Part shown: piece by piece, positions 1-9,098 of the stretch | Layout of the letters: every line of letters starts with the position of its first letter | Numbering within the stretch: the first letter of the stretch is position 1 | Assembly: GCA_024741835.1 (NCBI GenBank) | Contig: JAENRP010000509.1 | Coordinates: forward strand, 1-15,927 | DNA length: 15,927 nucleotides | Direction: 5' to 3' | From: Diplocarpon mali | Lineage: Eukaryota; Ascomycota; Leotiomycetes; Helotiales; Drepanopezizaceae | Position numbers and translations under genes: made by a program | The notes under the pieces: model-generated | Told to the model about the DNA's origin: nothing | The model's input: only the letters and a program-made list of their open reading frames with translations | Database searches by the model: none

Positions 1-165
1 CTGTATATCTGTATATATGTATATGTATATGTATATCTGTATATCTGTATATCTGTATATATGTATATATGTATATATGTATATGTATATCTGTATATCT
101 GTATATATGTATATATGTATACATGCTTATATATACACATATATGTCTATATATACATATGCATG
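1..165. repeat. TATATSTG-type AT-rich tandem array at the window edge
   Basis: Short degenerate units such as TATATCTG, TATATATG and TATATGTA are repeated without interruption to about 125, and the array decays into TATATACA/CATATATG variants up to about 165. It begins at base 1, so its real length is unknown. Apparent open frames through it give runs of Y, I, M, V and C and are not genes. Confidence 0.9.
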
Positions 166-1154
166 TCCTGCAAATCAACTGGATCAACCGTATCGACCGA
201 CGAAACGTGCTTCGATATCCTCTTCTCACGTAAACAGATCGTCGGTAGAAGTGTTGTCACTGGCGGCCACCGTTTCCTCTCTTCGTCCTGATTCGTACGC
301 CCCCGTACGACGTTGCCCGTTGTCCGACACGGATAAGCATCAGCTCACCAGGCGGCTGACGGCCGGTGCAGTGAGATTCCGATACAGGTACAGTCACAGT
401 TACAGTTACATTTACAGCACCAGAGCACCGGGTCAAATCCCAAGCAAATTCCAGGAGCCAGATTTCCTCGGGCTGGGACCAGAGCAGAGTCACAAAGCTG
501 CCGGCGGTGACCTCGCGCACTCGGCGACCTCGAAACTCGATTCTCGCTTAGCGACCAAGGTTGCGACTTTACCCCCCCCCCCCCTCCCCCTCTGCCTTTC
601 ACAAGCCCTCCTTACGAGGAGCGAATATTTGCCTAGTCATATTAAGCATCTTACTAGTCAGCGGCCGCTATAACCATAACCCTTCTGATCAGCTTGCGTC
701 AAAGTCTTGAGATATATCCTTTCCTCCCCTTCTTTACATACTACAACCCGCGGTGTTCCCCCCTCATCTCCTTCGTCGAGCCCTTCTTCTAGTCATGGGG
801 ATATATCTGGATAATCCCGGAGCACGCCGGTCGAGGTCAGAAGTAAAGGGATACCGAGGAAAGATGAAAGACTTTCGCTCGAAAGCTTTCGAAGAGTTCT
901 AGCTCGGGTTGACGTGGGGGTTGGTATTTCGCAGTCGAAAGGACCCAACCTGGGCTCTGCAGACTCTTTCAAGGAATTTGCAGGTTCGTAGGAGACACCG
1001 CATACATGTATTGACTCGTCATCTTCCGACTCTGCGGCTGGTCACCAGAGGTCGTCGGGCGTTGGTCGTTGGTCGGCTTAGATGTGCTTACGTGCGTTTA
1101 CCGAGGAGGCTTTTGTTTACATGTGTGTATATATGTATATATATGCATGTGTAT

Positions 1155-1195
<41 letters not shown>

Positions 1196-1390
1196 CATAC
1201 ATGTATATATGCCTGCTCATGCGTATGCTTGCTTGTGCTTGCCGCGGCCAGTCTCCGCGTCCAGCTTCAACCTCGATTTGTCTTGTTCCAAGGGAGATGG
1301 AGCTCATCGGCAAGCACCAGCTTTCCCTTCACCTGCCACCCACACCGGCGCTAGCATAGCAGGACTCCGCCCGCTTATATACGTTGTCGT
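166..1390. other. Gene-free, repeat-bearing upstream region
   Basis: I found no credible gene on either strand in this 1.2 kb. The open frames run through repeats or show no recognisable family pattern, and none has splice sites that would join it to a coherent protein. It contains a C-rich run (571-592) and the AC/AT microsatellite listed separately. It probably includes distal promoter sequence of the ABC transporter gene downstream. Confidence 0.6.
1117..1212. repeat. (AC)n-(AT)n compound microsatellite with mirrored flanks
   Basis: About twelve AC units (1155-1178) run directly into about eight AT units (1179-1195). GTATATATG/CATGTATATATG-type sequence lies on both sides, so the flanks are partly self-complementary. 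Alternating purine-pyrimidine DNA of this kind is known to favour Z-form or cruciform structure and length polymorphism. Confidence 0.85.
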
Positions 1391-1436
1391 CCAATGAGAC
1401 CCCGGAGCGGTAAATACCTTTGAGATGCGTATAAAA
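1391..1436 (+). promoter_or_regulatory. Probable CCAAT and TATA elements of the ABCG gene
   Basis: CCAAT at 1391-1395 is followed 35 bp later by TATAAAA at 1430-1436, about 360 bp upstream of the ABC transporter start codon. A further TTATATA lies at 1374-1380. CCAAT boxes in filamentous fungi are bound by the HAP/CBC complex. A long CT-rich tract follows downstream (1538-1623), a common feature around fungal transcription starts. That this is the promoter is inferred from order and spacing. Confidence 0.45.
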
Positions 1437-1537
1437 CATCCTCGTTCCGTTCCTGCCCGTGGTTACATTATGTTACGGTAACGTCCCGCATACAAGAAGG
1501 AGCCGAACCGACAACCCACCCCGGCTTTGGGTAGTCC

Positions 1538-1623
1538 CTCCTCTCTTTTCTCCTCTCTTTTCTCCTCTCTTTTCCTCCTCTCTTTTCCTCCTCTCTTTTC
1601 CTCCTCTCTTTTCCTCCTCTCTA
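1538..1623. repeat. Pyrimidine minisatellite in the probable 5' leader of the ABCG gene
   Basis: Three exact 12-nt units (CTCCTCTCTTTT; 1538, 1550, 1562) are followed by three exact 13-nt units (CCTCCTCTCTTTT; 1574, 1587, 1600) and a partial copy ending at 1623. One strand is pure pyrimidine throughout. It lies 170 bp before the start codon and could be part of the promoter or of the 5' untranslated leader. Confidence 0.9.
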
Positions 1624-1793
1624 TCCCTCCCTGCACTTCAATTGCAATCCGGAGCGGCGGACTTGTCGTCGACCTCCATCGACTCTTCTTCGCCGTCTCC
1701 GGCTTCTCTTCTGCTCGTCGCCTTGTCGCCTTCGTCGATCTCTGCCAATTGCACAGTCGCTCTCTCCACTGTCCCCAGGAAGTACAGAGCAAG

Positions 1794-4265
1794 ATGCGTC
1801 TCGAGTCGTCAGCTCCTGCGGTGGAGATGACCAGTCTGCGCAGAGATTACGTCCTGCGAGACCAGCTCCACTACGAAGTCGATATCGAGCAGAAGTCGGG
1901 AGACGATGCCCCCTTGCTGAATACGAGCGTTCGCAACTTCATCTGGCAAGATATCACCGTCACGGTCAAGGACGGGCAGACGGGGAAGCCAAAGACGATC
2001 CTCGACAATGTCGAGGGGATCGTTGAAGCTGGTAGGTGGCCACTCCCAAGGTCGGCCGCGATGCTGGCTAACGGGTTGCCAGGTGAGATGTGTGTTTTGC
2101 TGGGGCCGAGCGGCTGTGGAAAGACAACTCTACTCAACGTTCTCGCCCACCGAGATGCGACTTACGGAGGGCGGGCAGAGGGGGCCACTCTCGTCAATGG
2201 GAGCTGCCCGGCCACGCGCGCCCTTCAAAGACTGAGCTGTTACGTCGAGCAAGAGGATGCTCTGATCGGCTCTCTCACAGTCCGAGAAACCCTCCACTTC
2301 GCAGCTCGTCTCGCTCACACAAAGTAAGAGTCGATGTTCAGATGTCCGCGCGCTTCGAGCTGATGAGGTCCCCAGTCCCATCGCCAAGGCGGAGCGAATC
2401 AGTCGCGTTGATGCCCTACTCGATTCCTTGGGCCTCACACAACAACAACACACGCTGGTAGGAACGCCGATCCGCAAAGGCATCAGTGGCGGTCAGAAGA
2501 GACGTCTCAGCGTTGCGGCTCAGCTTATCACAGCACCCAAGATCCTATTCTTGGACGAGCCGACGAGTGGACTTGACTCCGCCGCCAGCTATGAAGTCAT
2601 CTCATACATAAAAGAGGTGTCGAAGCGCAATCACGTAGGTGGACGAGAATCGCGGGCTCCGTCTGGCTGGCCTGGCGACTGACCGGCCGTAGTTGATTGT
2701 CATTGCTAGCATTCATCAGCCGTCGACCACAACTTTCCAAATGTTCGACAAGCTGCTTCTCTTGTCTGGCGGCAAGCCACACTACTTTGTAAGTTAACCC
2801 TCGCGTCTCGAGTCTCAGGACCACTCGAGAGCTGAGATCTTGCGGCGAAATTTCCAAATCCCGGAACATGACAGACGGCGGTGCTGACTTTGAGGGAGGG
2901 TTCTGTTGCGGGTGTTGAAGGCCACTTCCAATCACTAGGCTACCCGATGCCATACCCTACGAATCCTGCAGAGTTCATCTTGGATCTGATGAACGTCGAC
3001 TTTGATGCGGACCGAAACTCGGCCCTTGAACGTCTCCATCAGATGCAACTAGGATGGGCCAGATCACGGGAGCGCAAAGAGCTGGTAGCCAAAATTCACG
3101 CTACGTCCAGTCTCATTGAGCCGCCATCTGCTCCAGGGCCGTCTAGTACGAGTTTCCATACGGTTGTCGCGACGCTGGTTCATCGATCATTTATCAAGAG
3201 CTACAGAGATGTTGTTGCGTACGGTGTCCGGTCAGTACTATGCCTTCAATGTTCTCGCTCCTGTTTTTTTTTTTTCCTTTTTCCTTTTTCTCCTTCTTTT
3301 TCTTTCTTTTTTTTGCAGTCGATCGTGACGCTGACTCCACATGCAGGATGGCTATGTATGTCGGCCTTGCGATCATGATGGGTACAGTCTGGCTGCGCCT
3401 CGAGAGCCAGCAGAGCGATATCCAGCTCTTCATCAACGCCATCGTATGTTCCCGAGCACCCCGGAGCCTGCACTTTCTGAGCTCATCTAGTTCTTTGGCT
3501 CTGCCTTCATGTCCTTCATGGCCGTGGCGTATGTTCCCAGCTTCCTGGAGGACCGCTTGACATTTGTCAAAGAGCGAGCCAACGGCCTCTACGGTCCAAC
3601 TGCATTCATGCTCTCTAATTTCTTGATTGGCTTGCCGTACCTCTGTTCGTTCCACAGCCTCCGCGGTGTGCTACGGCACTGATGAGAAACAGTTCTGATC
3701 TCGGTCCTTTTCTCCGTCATAGCATACTGGCTTTCCGGCTTCCGATCAACCTCCGCGGCCTTCTTCACATGGACCATGTGGCTCTTCCTCGATCTGCTAG
3801 CAGCAGAGTCGCTGGTTGTACTCGTGTCGACGCTGGCTCCTGTTTTTGTCATTTCGCTGGCCGTGACCGCTTTTGCAAATGGACTATGGATGAGTGTTGG
3901 GGGCTTCCTGGTCACACCGAAGATCTTGAATGTATTCTACAGATACGTCTTCCACTACATTGACTACCAGGTACGTGGCCCGCACCTCGCTCTGGGCGGA
4001 GCAGCTGTCAGCTGATACCTCCCAGACGTACGTCTTCCAAGGCATGATGGTGAATGAGTTCGCGAACAAGTCGTATCGCTGTGGCGACAGCTGCCACTGT
4101 ATGTACCAGACTGAACTCGCGTCGGAGTGTCTGATCTCGGGAACCGGTGTCCTAGACCAGTTTGGGTATGAGACCGGCCGCACTGGCGAGTGGGTGGGTA
4201 TCCTGTTGGCAATCATCGCGGGCTACCGGCTGCTTGGCCTACTGGCGATGTTTGTTCGGAAGTAG
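1794..4265 (+). CDS. ABC transporter, ABCG (White/WBC) half-transporter
   Basis: ATP-driven membrane exporter subunit of the ABCG family, probably acting as a dimer; substrate unknown. The model joins 1794-2031, 2083-2323, 2376-2634, 2693-2788, 2875-3230, 3347-3443, 3491-3644, 3693-3970 and 4026-4265, giving 652 aa, normal for a half-transporter. The nucleotide-binding domain comes first: Walker [10 protein letters not shown] (K93), Q-loop Q136, signature ISGGQKRRL (196-204), Walker [13 protein letters not shown] (D220, E221) and switch H254. A six-helix-type membrane domain follows from about residue 397, with an outer loop holding C592, C596, C598, C608 and an NKS sequon at N587, then a last helix at 629-650. 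ATG 1794 is the first ATG in its frame after the CT-rich leader. The least certain junction is the fourth intron (2789-2874), because the residues after it ([10 protein letters not shown]) are atypical. The 3645 donor (GTTCGT) is also unusual. Confidence 0.93.
3264..3318 (+). other. Long T-rich tract and unused proximal acceptor in ABCG intron 5
   Basis: Intron 5 (3231-3346) contains an almost pure T/C tract, including a run of 12 T, ending in GCAG at 3315-3318. That is a strong-looking acceptor, but splicing there puts TGA after three codons. The distal acceptor (CAG ending at 3346), preceded by a good GCTGAC branch motif, restores the frame into the first membrane helix. Confidence 0.75.
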
Positions 4266-4924
4266 GGGATTGGCGTCTGAATCAGTCGAGTTGGGAGCGG
4301 CTGTGTGTGTCTGTTGAACGGCTTCAGGGGCGATGTGAGGGAACGTTGGCGGGGTCGGGACGAGAAGTCGGTATCTGGAGGTTGTCCCATGTGGTCCGCT
4401 GTCCTCGCAGCTCGGAGTTGGGACGGTCTGGGAGTTTGGTGCAATATCGGTTACATGATCACTACTATCTCGGGCGGGGTGAGAACAAGGATATCTGATA
4501 GCATGAGAGTGGCCCTCGAGGTATCAGCATACGAGCGTGTCGGTGCGGTGAACATGCTGCCAGGGCGAGATGGACAATCCGCGCTGGTCTGCCGTCGAAG
4601 TGTCGGGCGACTGCGCCGGACGGGGAACCCGCCGACCTGTAGGCCGACGTCCTCCTGTCTCGCGGCGGTGTCTCCCTCCGAGAGACGCAGCCGGGTGCCT
4701 TGTGGCTCTCGCCAGAATGCCGGAGTCTACCAGGTCTGAGCGACCAAGAACCACCGAACCCTCGAGACTGAGACCGGCGCGCGCACTTCCTGGCCGTCGC
4801 GAGACGGAGATCTCGGGGGGATTCACCATGGCCACGAATTCAGGGCCGGGAGACAACCCACGTCGAGCGGCACGTGCGAGGCTTTGTGTTTGATTTTATA
4901 TGTATGTGTCTATATATATATACA
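4266..4924. other. Intergenic spacer between converging genes
   Basis: This GC-rich stretch lies downstream of the ABCG gene (+), whose 3' end faces that of the coiled-coil gene (-). Several 70-145 codon open frames exist on both strands, but none shows recognisable domains, repeats or splice links. I regard them as chance frames. Both 3' untranslated regions and poly(A) sites should lie here; I cannot place them. Confidence 0.6.
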
Positions 4925-4970
4925 TCTCTCTCTCTCTCTCTCTCCCTCTCTCTCTCTCCCTGTGTGTGTG
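4925..4970. repeat. (CT)n-(GT)n microsatellite
   Basis: CT repeats with two CCC interruptions (4925-4960) pass into five GT units (4961-4970). The repeat begins 33 bp beyond the stop codon of the coiled-coil gene, so in that transcript it would appear as an AC/AG repeat early in the 3' untranslated region. Confidence 0.9.
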
Positions 4971-5002
4971 CACAAGCAGCAGAACGGGAGGCGTCACCCT
5001 CC

Positions 5003-7086
5003 TCACACGAGAGGGTGTCGCGCGGGAGGAGGCGCCTCGCCGGTCTGGTCGAGCAACAGCCGCAGGCCCCTGATCCTCGTCTCGTGGGAAGAGCCCGTCT
5101 CCTGGGACGGCTGGAGTGCTGCCCGGGCGAGCAGGGCTGGCTGCTGGTGTGCGTCGCCCAGGTCCTGCAGGCAGCGGGCCGCGGTCTTGTGCTGCTCCAT
5201 CTGACCGACGGCCTGCTCCCAATGTCGGTACGCTCTGGCGGCATCGTGCGTTCTCCGGTGGAAGTCCTCGGCCACCTCCGCATCTCGTTCGAGTTCGATG
5301 ATGCGGATTGTATGCGCCTCCCGCAGCTTGACGAGGCGAGCATTGAAGTCCATGGACTGTAGGAGCTTCGTCTGGAGGATCTTCACGGATCTCTCGTGTT
5401 CCTTGCCTTGATCTACCTTTTCCGTCAAGGATCGGATCTGCTCGAGAAGGGCCTGCCGCTGCTCGATCAACCTCGAGATAGAGCGACCTACACACCCCCG
5501 GGTCGCTAGCGACCCTCTGATAGCCTCGAGTTCAGCCAACAGAACCTCTTGTCGAGTGAGTTTGTACTTCAACCTCTCGATGGTCTCGTCTTTCCGACTG
5601 ACATTCAAGACCAGGGCCTGAACGTGGCGATTGTGGGCATCGGCGGCTGTCCTTAGGGCCGTGACTTGCCTCTCCAAGACCGCTTTGTTTTCCTCCGAGG
5701 CCGTGAGCTTCGAGAGAAGAGCCTTGGGTTCTGCCTCCCGCTCGCGCTCTGCTGCCAGAAGGGACTCTTCTCGCTCGAGTCCGTCCTTGGCCTGCTGGAA
5801 CCTCGTCAACTCTGCGTCGCAGTGCCGAGTCTTGCTGAGCTCCAAAGCTTCTTCGTGAAGCTTGAGTAGTCGGGCATTCTCCTGTCTTAGGCTGCGGTTA
5901 GACGCAGTGACGGACTCTAATTCTCGCTCGAGACGGCTGTTGACGCCCCTGACGCGAAAGATCGTGCCTGCTTGCTCCCGCTTCTTCGCTTCAAGCTCTT
6001 TCGCGCCTGCTAAGTGTTGGTCATTTTGCGTTTTCCAACGCGTGATCTCCTTCCTCAAGTTGCTATGAATCTCTTGCAGACATTGGATCCTCCGCTGGAA
6101 ATCATCTCTGTCCACCTTGTACTGTGCTGATCCGGCCTTATAGGCATCGAGGGCTTGCTTGTGTATCGTCTCGAGCTGGCATCGAGCCTCCACTGCCCGA
6201 TTCCGCTGTTTTCGGATCGTTTCCTTCTCGAACGATTGGTATCGATACTTGCGAGACAGCGTTGCAATCTCCTTGGCAAGACAAGCAGACTTCTCAATCA
6301 ACGATGGGATATCATCTCCAAACATTGCTGCAATATTTCTGGAATGCTGCTGGAGTGCGGCGCCAGCACTTCGACGGACAGCATCATCGTTAGTGCTGAT
6401 TCTAGTCAACATGACGGACATGGCGTCGAACTCGTCCTCGAGTTCTGCGGATATTTTCGCCAGTTTGATGTCAGCCTCCAGATCTTGGAACTCCTCCTCC
6501 TCCTCCTCCTCAGCGACTTCCAGAATTTCGTCGTCGCGATCCTCCTCAGGACTGCACAGGCCGGACTTGATACTGACCACCGACTCAGCATCGCTCTCAC
6601 CTAGATTCATCGGGGCAGCTCGACCCCGCTTGGCTGCCTGTGTATCACGTTCCTGACTCTCGATGGAGGCTGACGGCATGAATGAATGGATCTTGCCGAC
6701 AGCATTCATGAAAGTTGGGCATACAAGAGTGTTTACGTTGCCGAGCTGGTACGGACCAGCGCCCTGTTCTGAGCTCTCTCCGCTGTAGACGTCGCCGAGA
6801 CTAATGTCTCTGTAGACATCGTACTCTAAATTCTCCTTTGCTTTACCCTTACCTTTCAAATCGATCTTGGCAGCCGCCAGGGTCGATTGAGCTGGCGATA
6901 TGTTCCTGCCATACTGCAGCAGCGTTAGCACGGCCCCGTCAAGGAATCGTCAATATGAAGGACAGTTCCGCGTGCCTGACCGCCAAGAAGATTGGAAGTG
7001 TATGCATTTCTACTTACGCCTCTGCAGTGACCAATGTCTGAATCAGATTCCTTGGAAGAGACACTGTAATAAGAGCGAAAGGTCAT
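5003..7086 (-). CDS. Unrecognised coiled-coil-rich protein
   Basis: I do not recognise this protein. The model joins exon 1 (7086-7018) and exon 2 (6913-5003), giving 659 aa. The 104-nt intron has an ideal GTAAGT donor, a GCTAAC branch motif and a CTGCAG acceptor, and removing it links the ATG exon in frame to the long frame. The N-terminus is polar and serine-rich, with a basic KGKGKAK patch (43-49). A run of seven glutamates (158-164, from a GAG repeat at 6491-6511) sits in an acidic segment at about 145-172. From about 165 to 620 the chain is charged, with regular leucines and many Q, E, K and R residues, typical of long coiled coil. No enzymatic motif, signal peptide or membrane helix is visible. 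A structural or scaffold role is only an inference. The extreme C-terminus is less certain because an undetected 3' intron cannot be excluded. Confidence 0.8.
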
Positions 7087-7212
7087 CTTTGAGGTTGGCC
7101 GGTTGGTTGCACGTCTTCCGTCGACACGAAGGGGTGCAGGAATCGAGAAATACAGCGAAGAGGCGAGAGCTATCCGTCGTTTTGGAACCGCTTTCTTGAA
7201 CCGCTATTTTGA

Positions 7213-7217
7213 ATTGG
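7213..7217 (-). promoter_or_regulatory. CCAAT box upstream of the coiled-coil gene
   Basis: ATTGG on the plus strand is CCAAT on the coding strand, about 127 bp upstream of the start codon at 7086. Position and orientation suit a HAP/CBC-type site. It sits next to a short direct repeat of an AACCGCT-type element (7182-7209). No convincing TATA element was seen. Confidence 0.35.
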
Positions 7218-8494
7218 AGAGGGTTTGGGGGAAAGAAAAAATCTTTTGAAAAAAGGGGAACGTTGCCATGTACATATGTAGATAGTTCAAGTTGGACACG
7301 TTTGTGGGTTGAGGGTAATGGACAAGGAAAAGACCTGTGATGACGAGCACCTTTTAGCTCTCAACCATGTTGTCACATGAGCCGGTGAGCTAATCCGAAC
7401 ACGTCTGATGGTCTTTCCATGGGTAAGCTGAAGTACCAAGTAGTTTAGGTAGCAGGCCGTGGAAGAACTAGAGCATGTCCGCCCCGACACTTGTTAGGCG
7501 TACTGGCTTGGAATTTGGGGATCTCCCACACAAATATACAGGAGTGGGAAATCACACGACATGTACAGCCGCCATCGGATGCAAAGACGAGGAGCCTGAG
7601 CCCGTAGGAGATACCAAAACAGGACCCAGGCAGACGAGGAACGGGATTCGAGTCCAAAGCTCAAGACGTTACTGTTCTCCTTCTGATGCCGTCGGGCCTC
7701 TGATCTCCCAACTGGCAAGCCTCGCCGAGCGACTGTGGCAACGCCAACTGGCTCCGGCAAAGTGTTGACATCGACGTGTGACGTGCAGGTAGGTGTTGGT
7801 AGTTATAGCGAGGTTTTGGTAGGTGTAAGGAGGTGTTGGTAGATATAAGGAGGTGTTCGTAAGTATGAGGAGGTGTCGGGAGGTGTAGGTAGGTATGTGA
7901 AGAGTGAGTGTAGCGGGATCTTACCAGATACCTTTCCCCTTCCACGAGCTAAGGTACCTTCTCTAGCCACTGGGGGAGTGTCTCTATCTGGTTTAAGCGA
8001 GTATCGAGTTTGGTCTTGACCTCGACCTCGACCTCGACATCAAAGCATCATAGTGACACAGTGAACCACCATACCTACATACCGACAGACCTTAGCCAGG
8101 TATGGACTGCATCCCGGCCAAGGAACGGATTCGAAAGCACCAAACAAGTCCGAATGGTTCAAAGTAATTCCCCTCGGCTGGAAAGGCCTAGAGTGTCGGT
8201 CGGTTATGACCATGTTCACGTGACCCGGGTCCAGATCATCTCGGCCCTGACATCTTGTCCTGTCTCGTTCTCAAGCTTGTTCTCACGAGAGATTGATTGC
8301 ATCTGTACGGGGCACGCCGAGGCCGAGAACATCACATCACCCGCAGAGCCGTCTTGCGGTCTTTGATATTGATACCCTCTGAGGCCTGAGGCTGATACGT
8401 CAACTTCGACTTTGGTCGACGCTTAACGCATGTAATTAACTCACCTCCTCAGGTCTTCTCCGCCTATACAACGATAACCGCGGAAAGCAGAAGG
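7218..8494. other. Gene-free intergenic region
   Basis: No intact gene was found here. The open frames of 60-120 codons have no recognisable family features, and one of them (minus strand, 7661-7945) is produced by the minisatellite at 7790-7902. A short GACCTC hexamer repeat lies at about 8019-8038. The right-hand part may once have held the 5' end of the decayed FMN-binding gene, but I could not trace it convincingly. Confidence 0.55.
7790..7902. repeat. 20-bp minisatellite, about five imperfect copies
   Basis: Units close to GAGGTGTTGGTAGATATAAG begin at 7790, 7810, 7830, 7850 and 7870. The first four are exactly 20 bp; the fifth is 19 bp and is followed by a partial copy to 7902. Copies differ by several substitutions, so the array is old or loosely maintained. 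One strand is G-rich and nearly free of C. Confidence 0.85.
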
Positions 8495-8900
8495 GCTCCC
8501 CTCACCATCGCCACACGACTTAGGTCGCGCCTCGGCTCCCAACCATCACAGCTACAACTACCGCTCGGCAACCGTCCACGGCTACGCCACGCCCGTACAT
8601 GACGCCGAAAAGATGAGGGTCTTGGAGGAGAGTACCGACGGTGTTGTCGACGACCGTTGGCCGGATGCCATGATCCCGCCGACGGAGAGCCGAGAGGACA
8701 GGGTGGGGAAAGGCATGTGCTAATAGCTGATTTATTCAAGGAATTGATTGATTGATTGCTTGCTGACGTGTGCTACAGATAGGTACGTCCCAGAGCACAT
8801 GGCCAAGTTTGTCAAGAGGGGGAATGAGGTTGGCGAAAGGAGCACAAAGGAGCACATTGCTCGCCGTCTAAGGAGAACAATCCCGCTTCATACTGGGTTC
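8495..8900 (+). pseudogene. Decayed FMN-binding split-barrel (PNPOx-like) gene fragment
   Basis: Three pieces resemble, in the right order, the fungal pyridoxamine-5'-phosphate-oxidase-like flavoprotein family. About 8495-8521 reads APLTIATRL, like the G-L-P-L-T-I-A strand. From 8535, in another frame, it reads APNHHSYNYRSATVHGYAT and continues through DDRWPDAMIPPT before TAA at 8721. From 8778 to about 8900 it reads RYVPEHMAKFVKRGNEVGER, like the C-terminal helix. Lesions visible are a frameshift between 8521 and 8535, a stop at 8721, and loss of most of the segment that normally joins the last two pieces. The only GT donors nearby (8703, 8717) do not restore the frame to the acceptor-like CAG at 8776-8778. 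The N-terminal half is not identifiable. The family match is from memory of its conserved motifs. Confidence 0.55.
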
Positions 8901-9098
8901 AACGCTACTGCGGAGGATGACCCGGGTATAAAGGGAGACCGAAAACTGGCCGAGTGAGTTTCAATCACACGAATTCAAAGAGTAGCGCTCGAGTAAGCAT
9001 CCTGCCACTGTTTCAAAGGACAGCGCTGCTCCTTACCCAATACAGCAATGCTTTTGGTGCTCCCAATTGGTCTCATGTAAAAATCAGGATGTGGTAAC

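Noticed and set aside
425..450. tRNA T-loop-like GGTCAAATCCC
   Set aside because: It lacks the conserved TTC loop start, and no acceptor, D or anticodon arms can be folded around it.
17..673. 218-codon open frame on the plus strand
   Set aside because: Its first third is translated microsatellite (Y/M/I/C runs) and the rest has no family-like pattern or splice link.
4305..4739. 144-codon plus-strand frame downstream of the ABCG gene, and the opposite-strand frame at 4524-4856
   Set aside because: No recognisable domain on either strand. The GC-rich spacer yields overlapping frames by chance.
6155..6656. Serine- and leucine-rich plus-strand frames of about 150-165 codons
   Set aside because: These are antisense shadows of the coiled-coil gene; runs of S or L come from the GAG repeat.
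8186..8260. Possible N-terminal piece of the FMN-binding gene (reads VGYDHVHV, then PVSFSS)
   Set aside because: It loosely resembles the Y-D-x-x-x-V/H-V-S-F start of the family, but the spacing is off and no linking sequence was found; too weak to include.
8464..8739. 91-codon minus-strand frame
   Set aside because: It is antisense to the family-like pieces on the plus strand and has no recognisable features.
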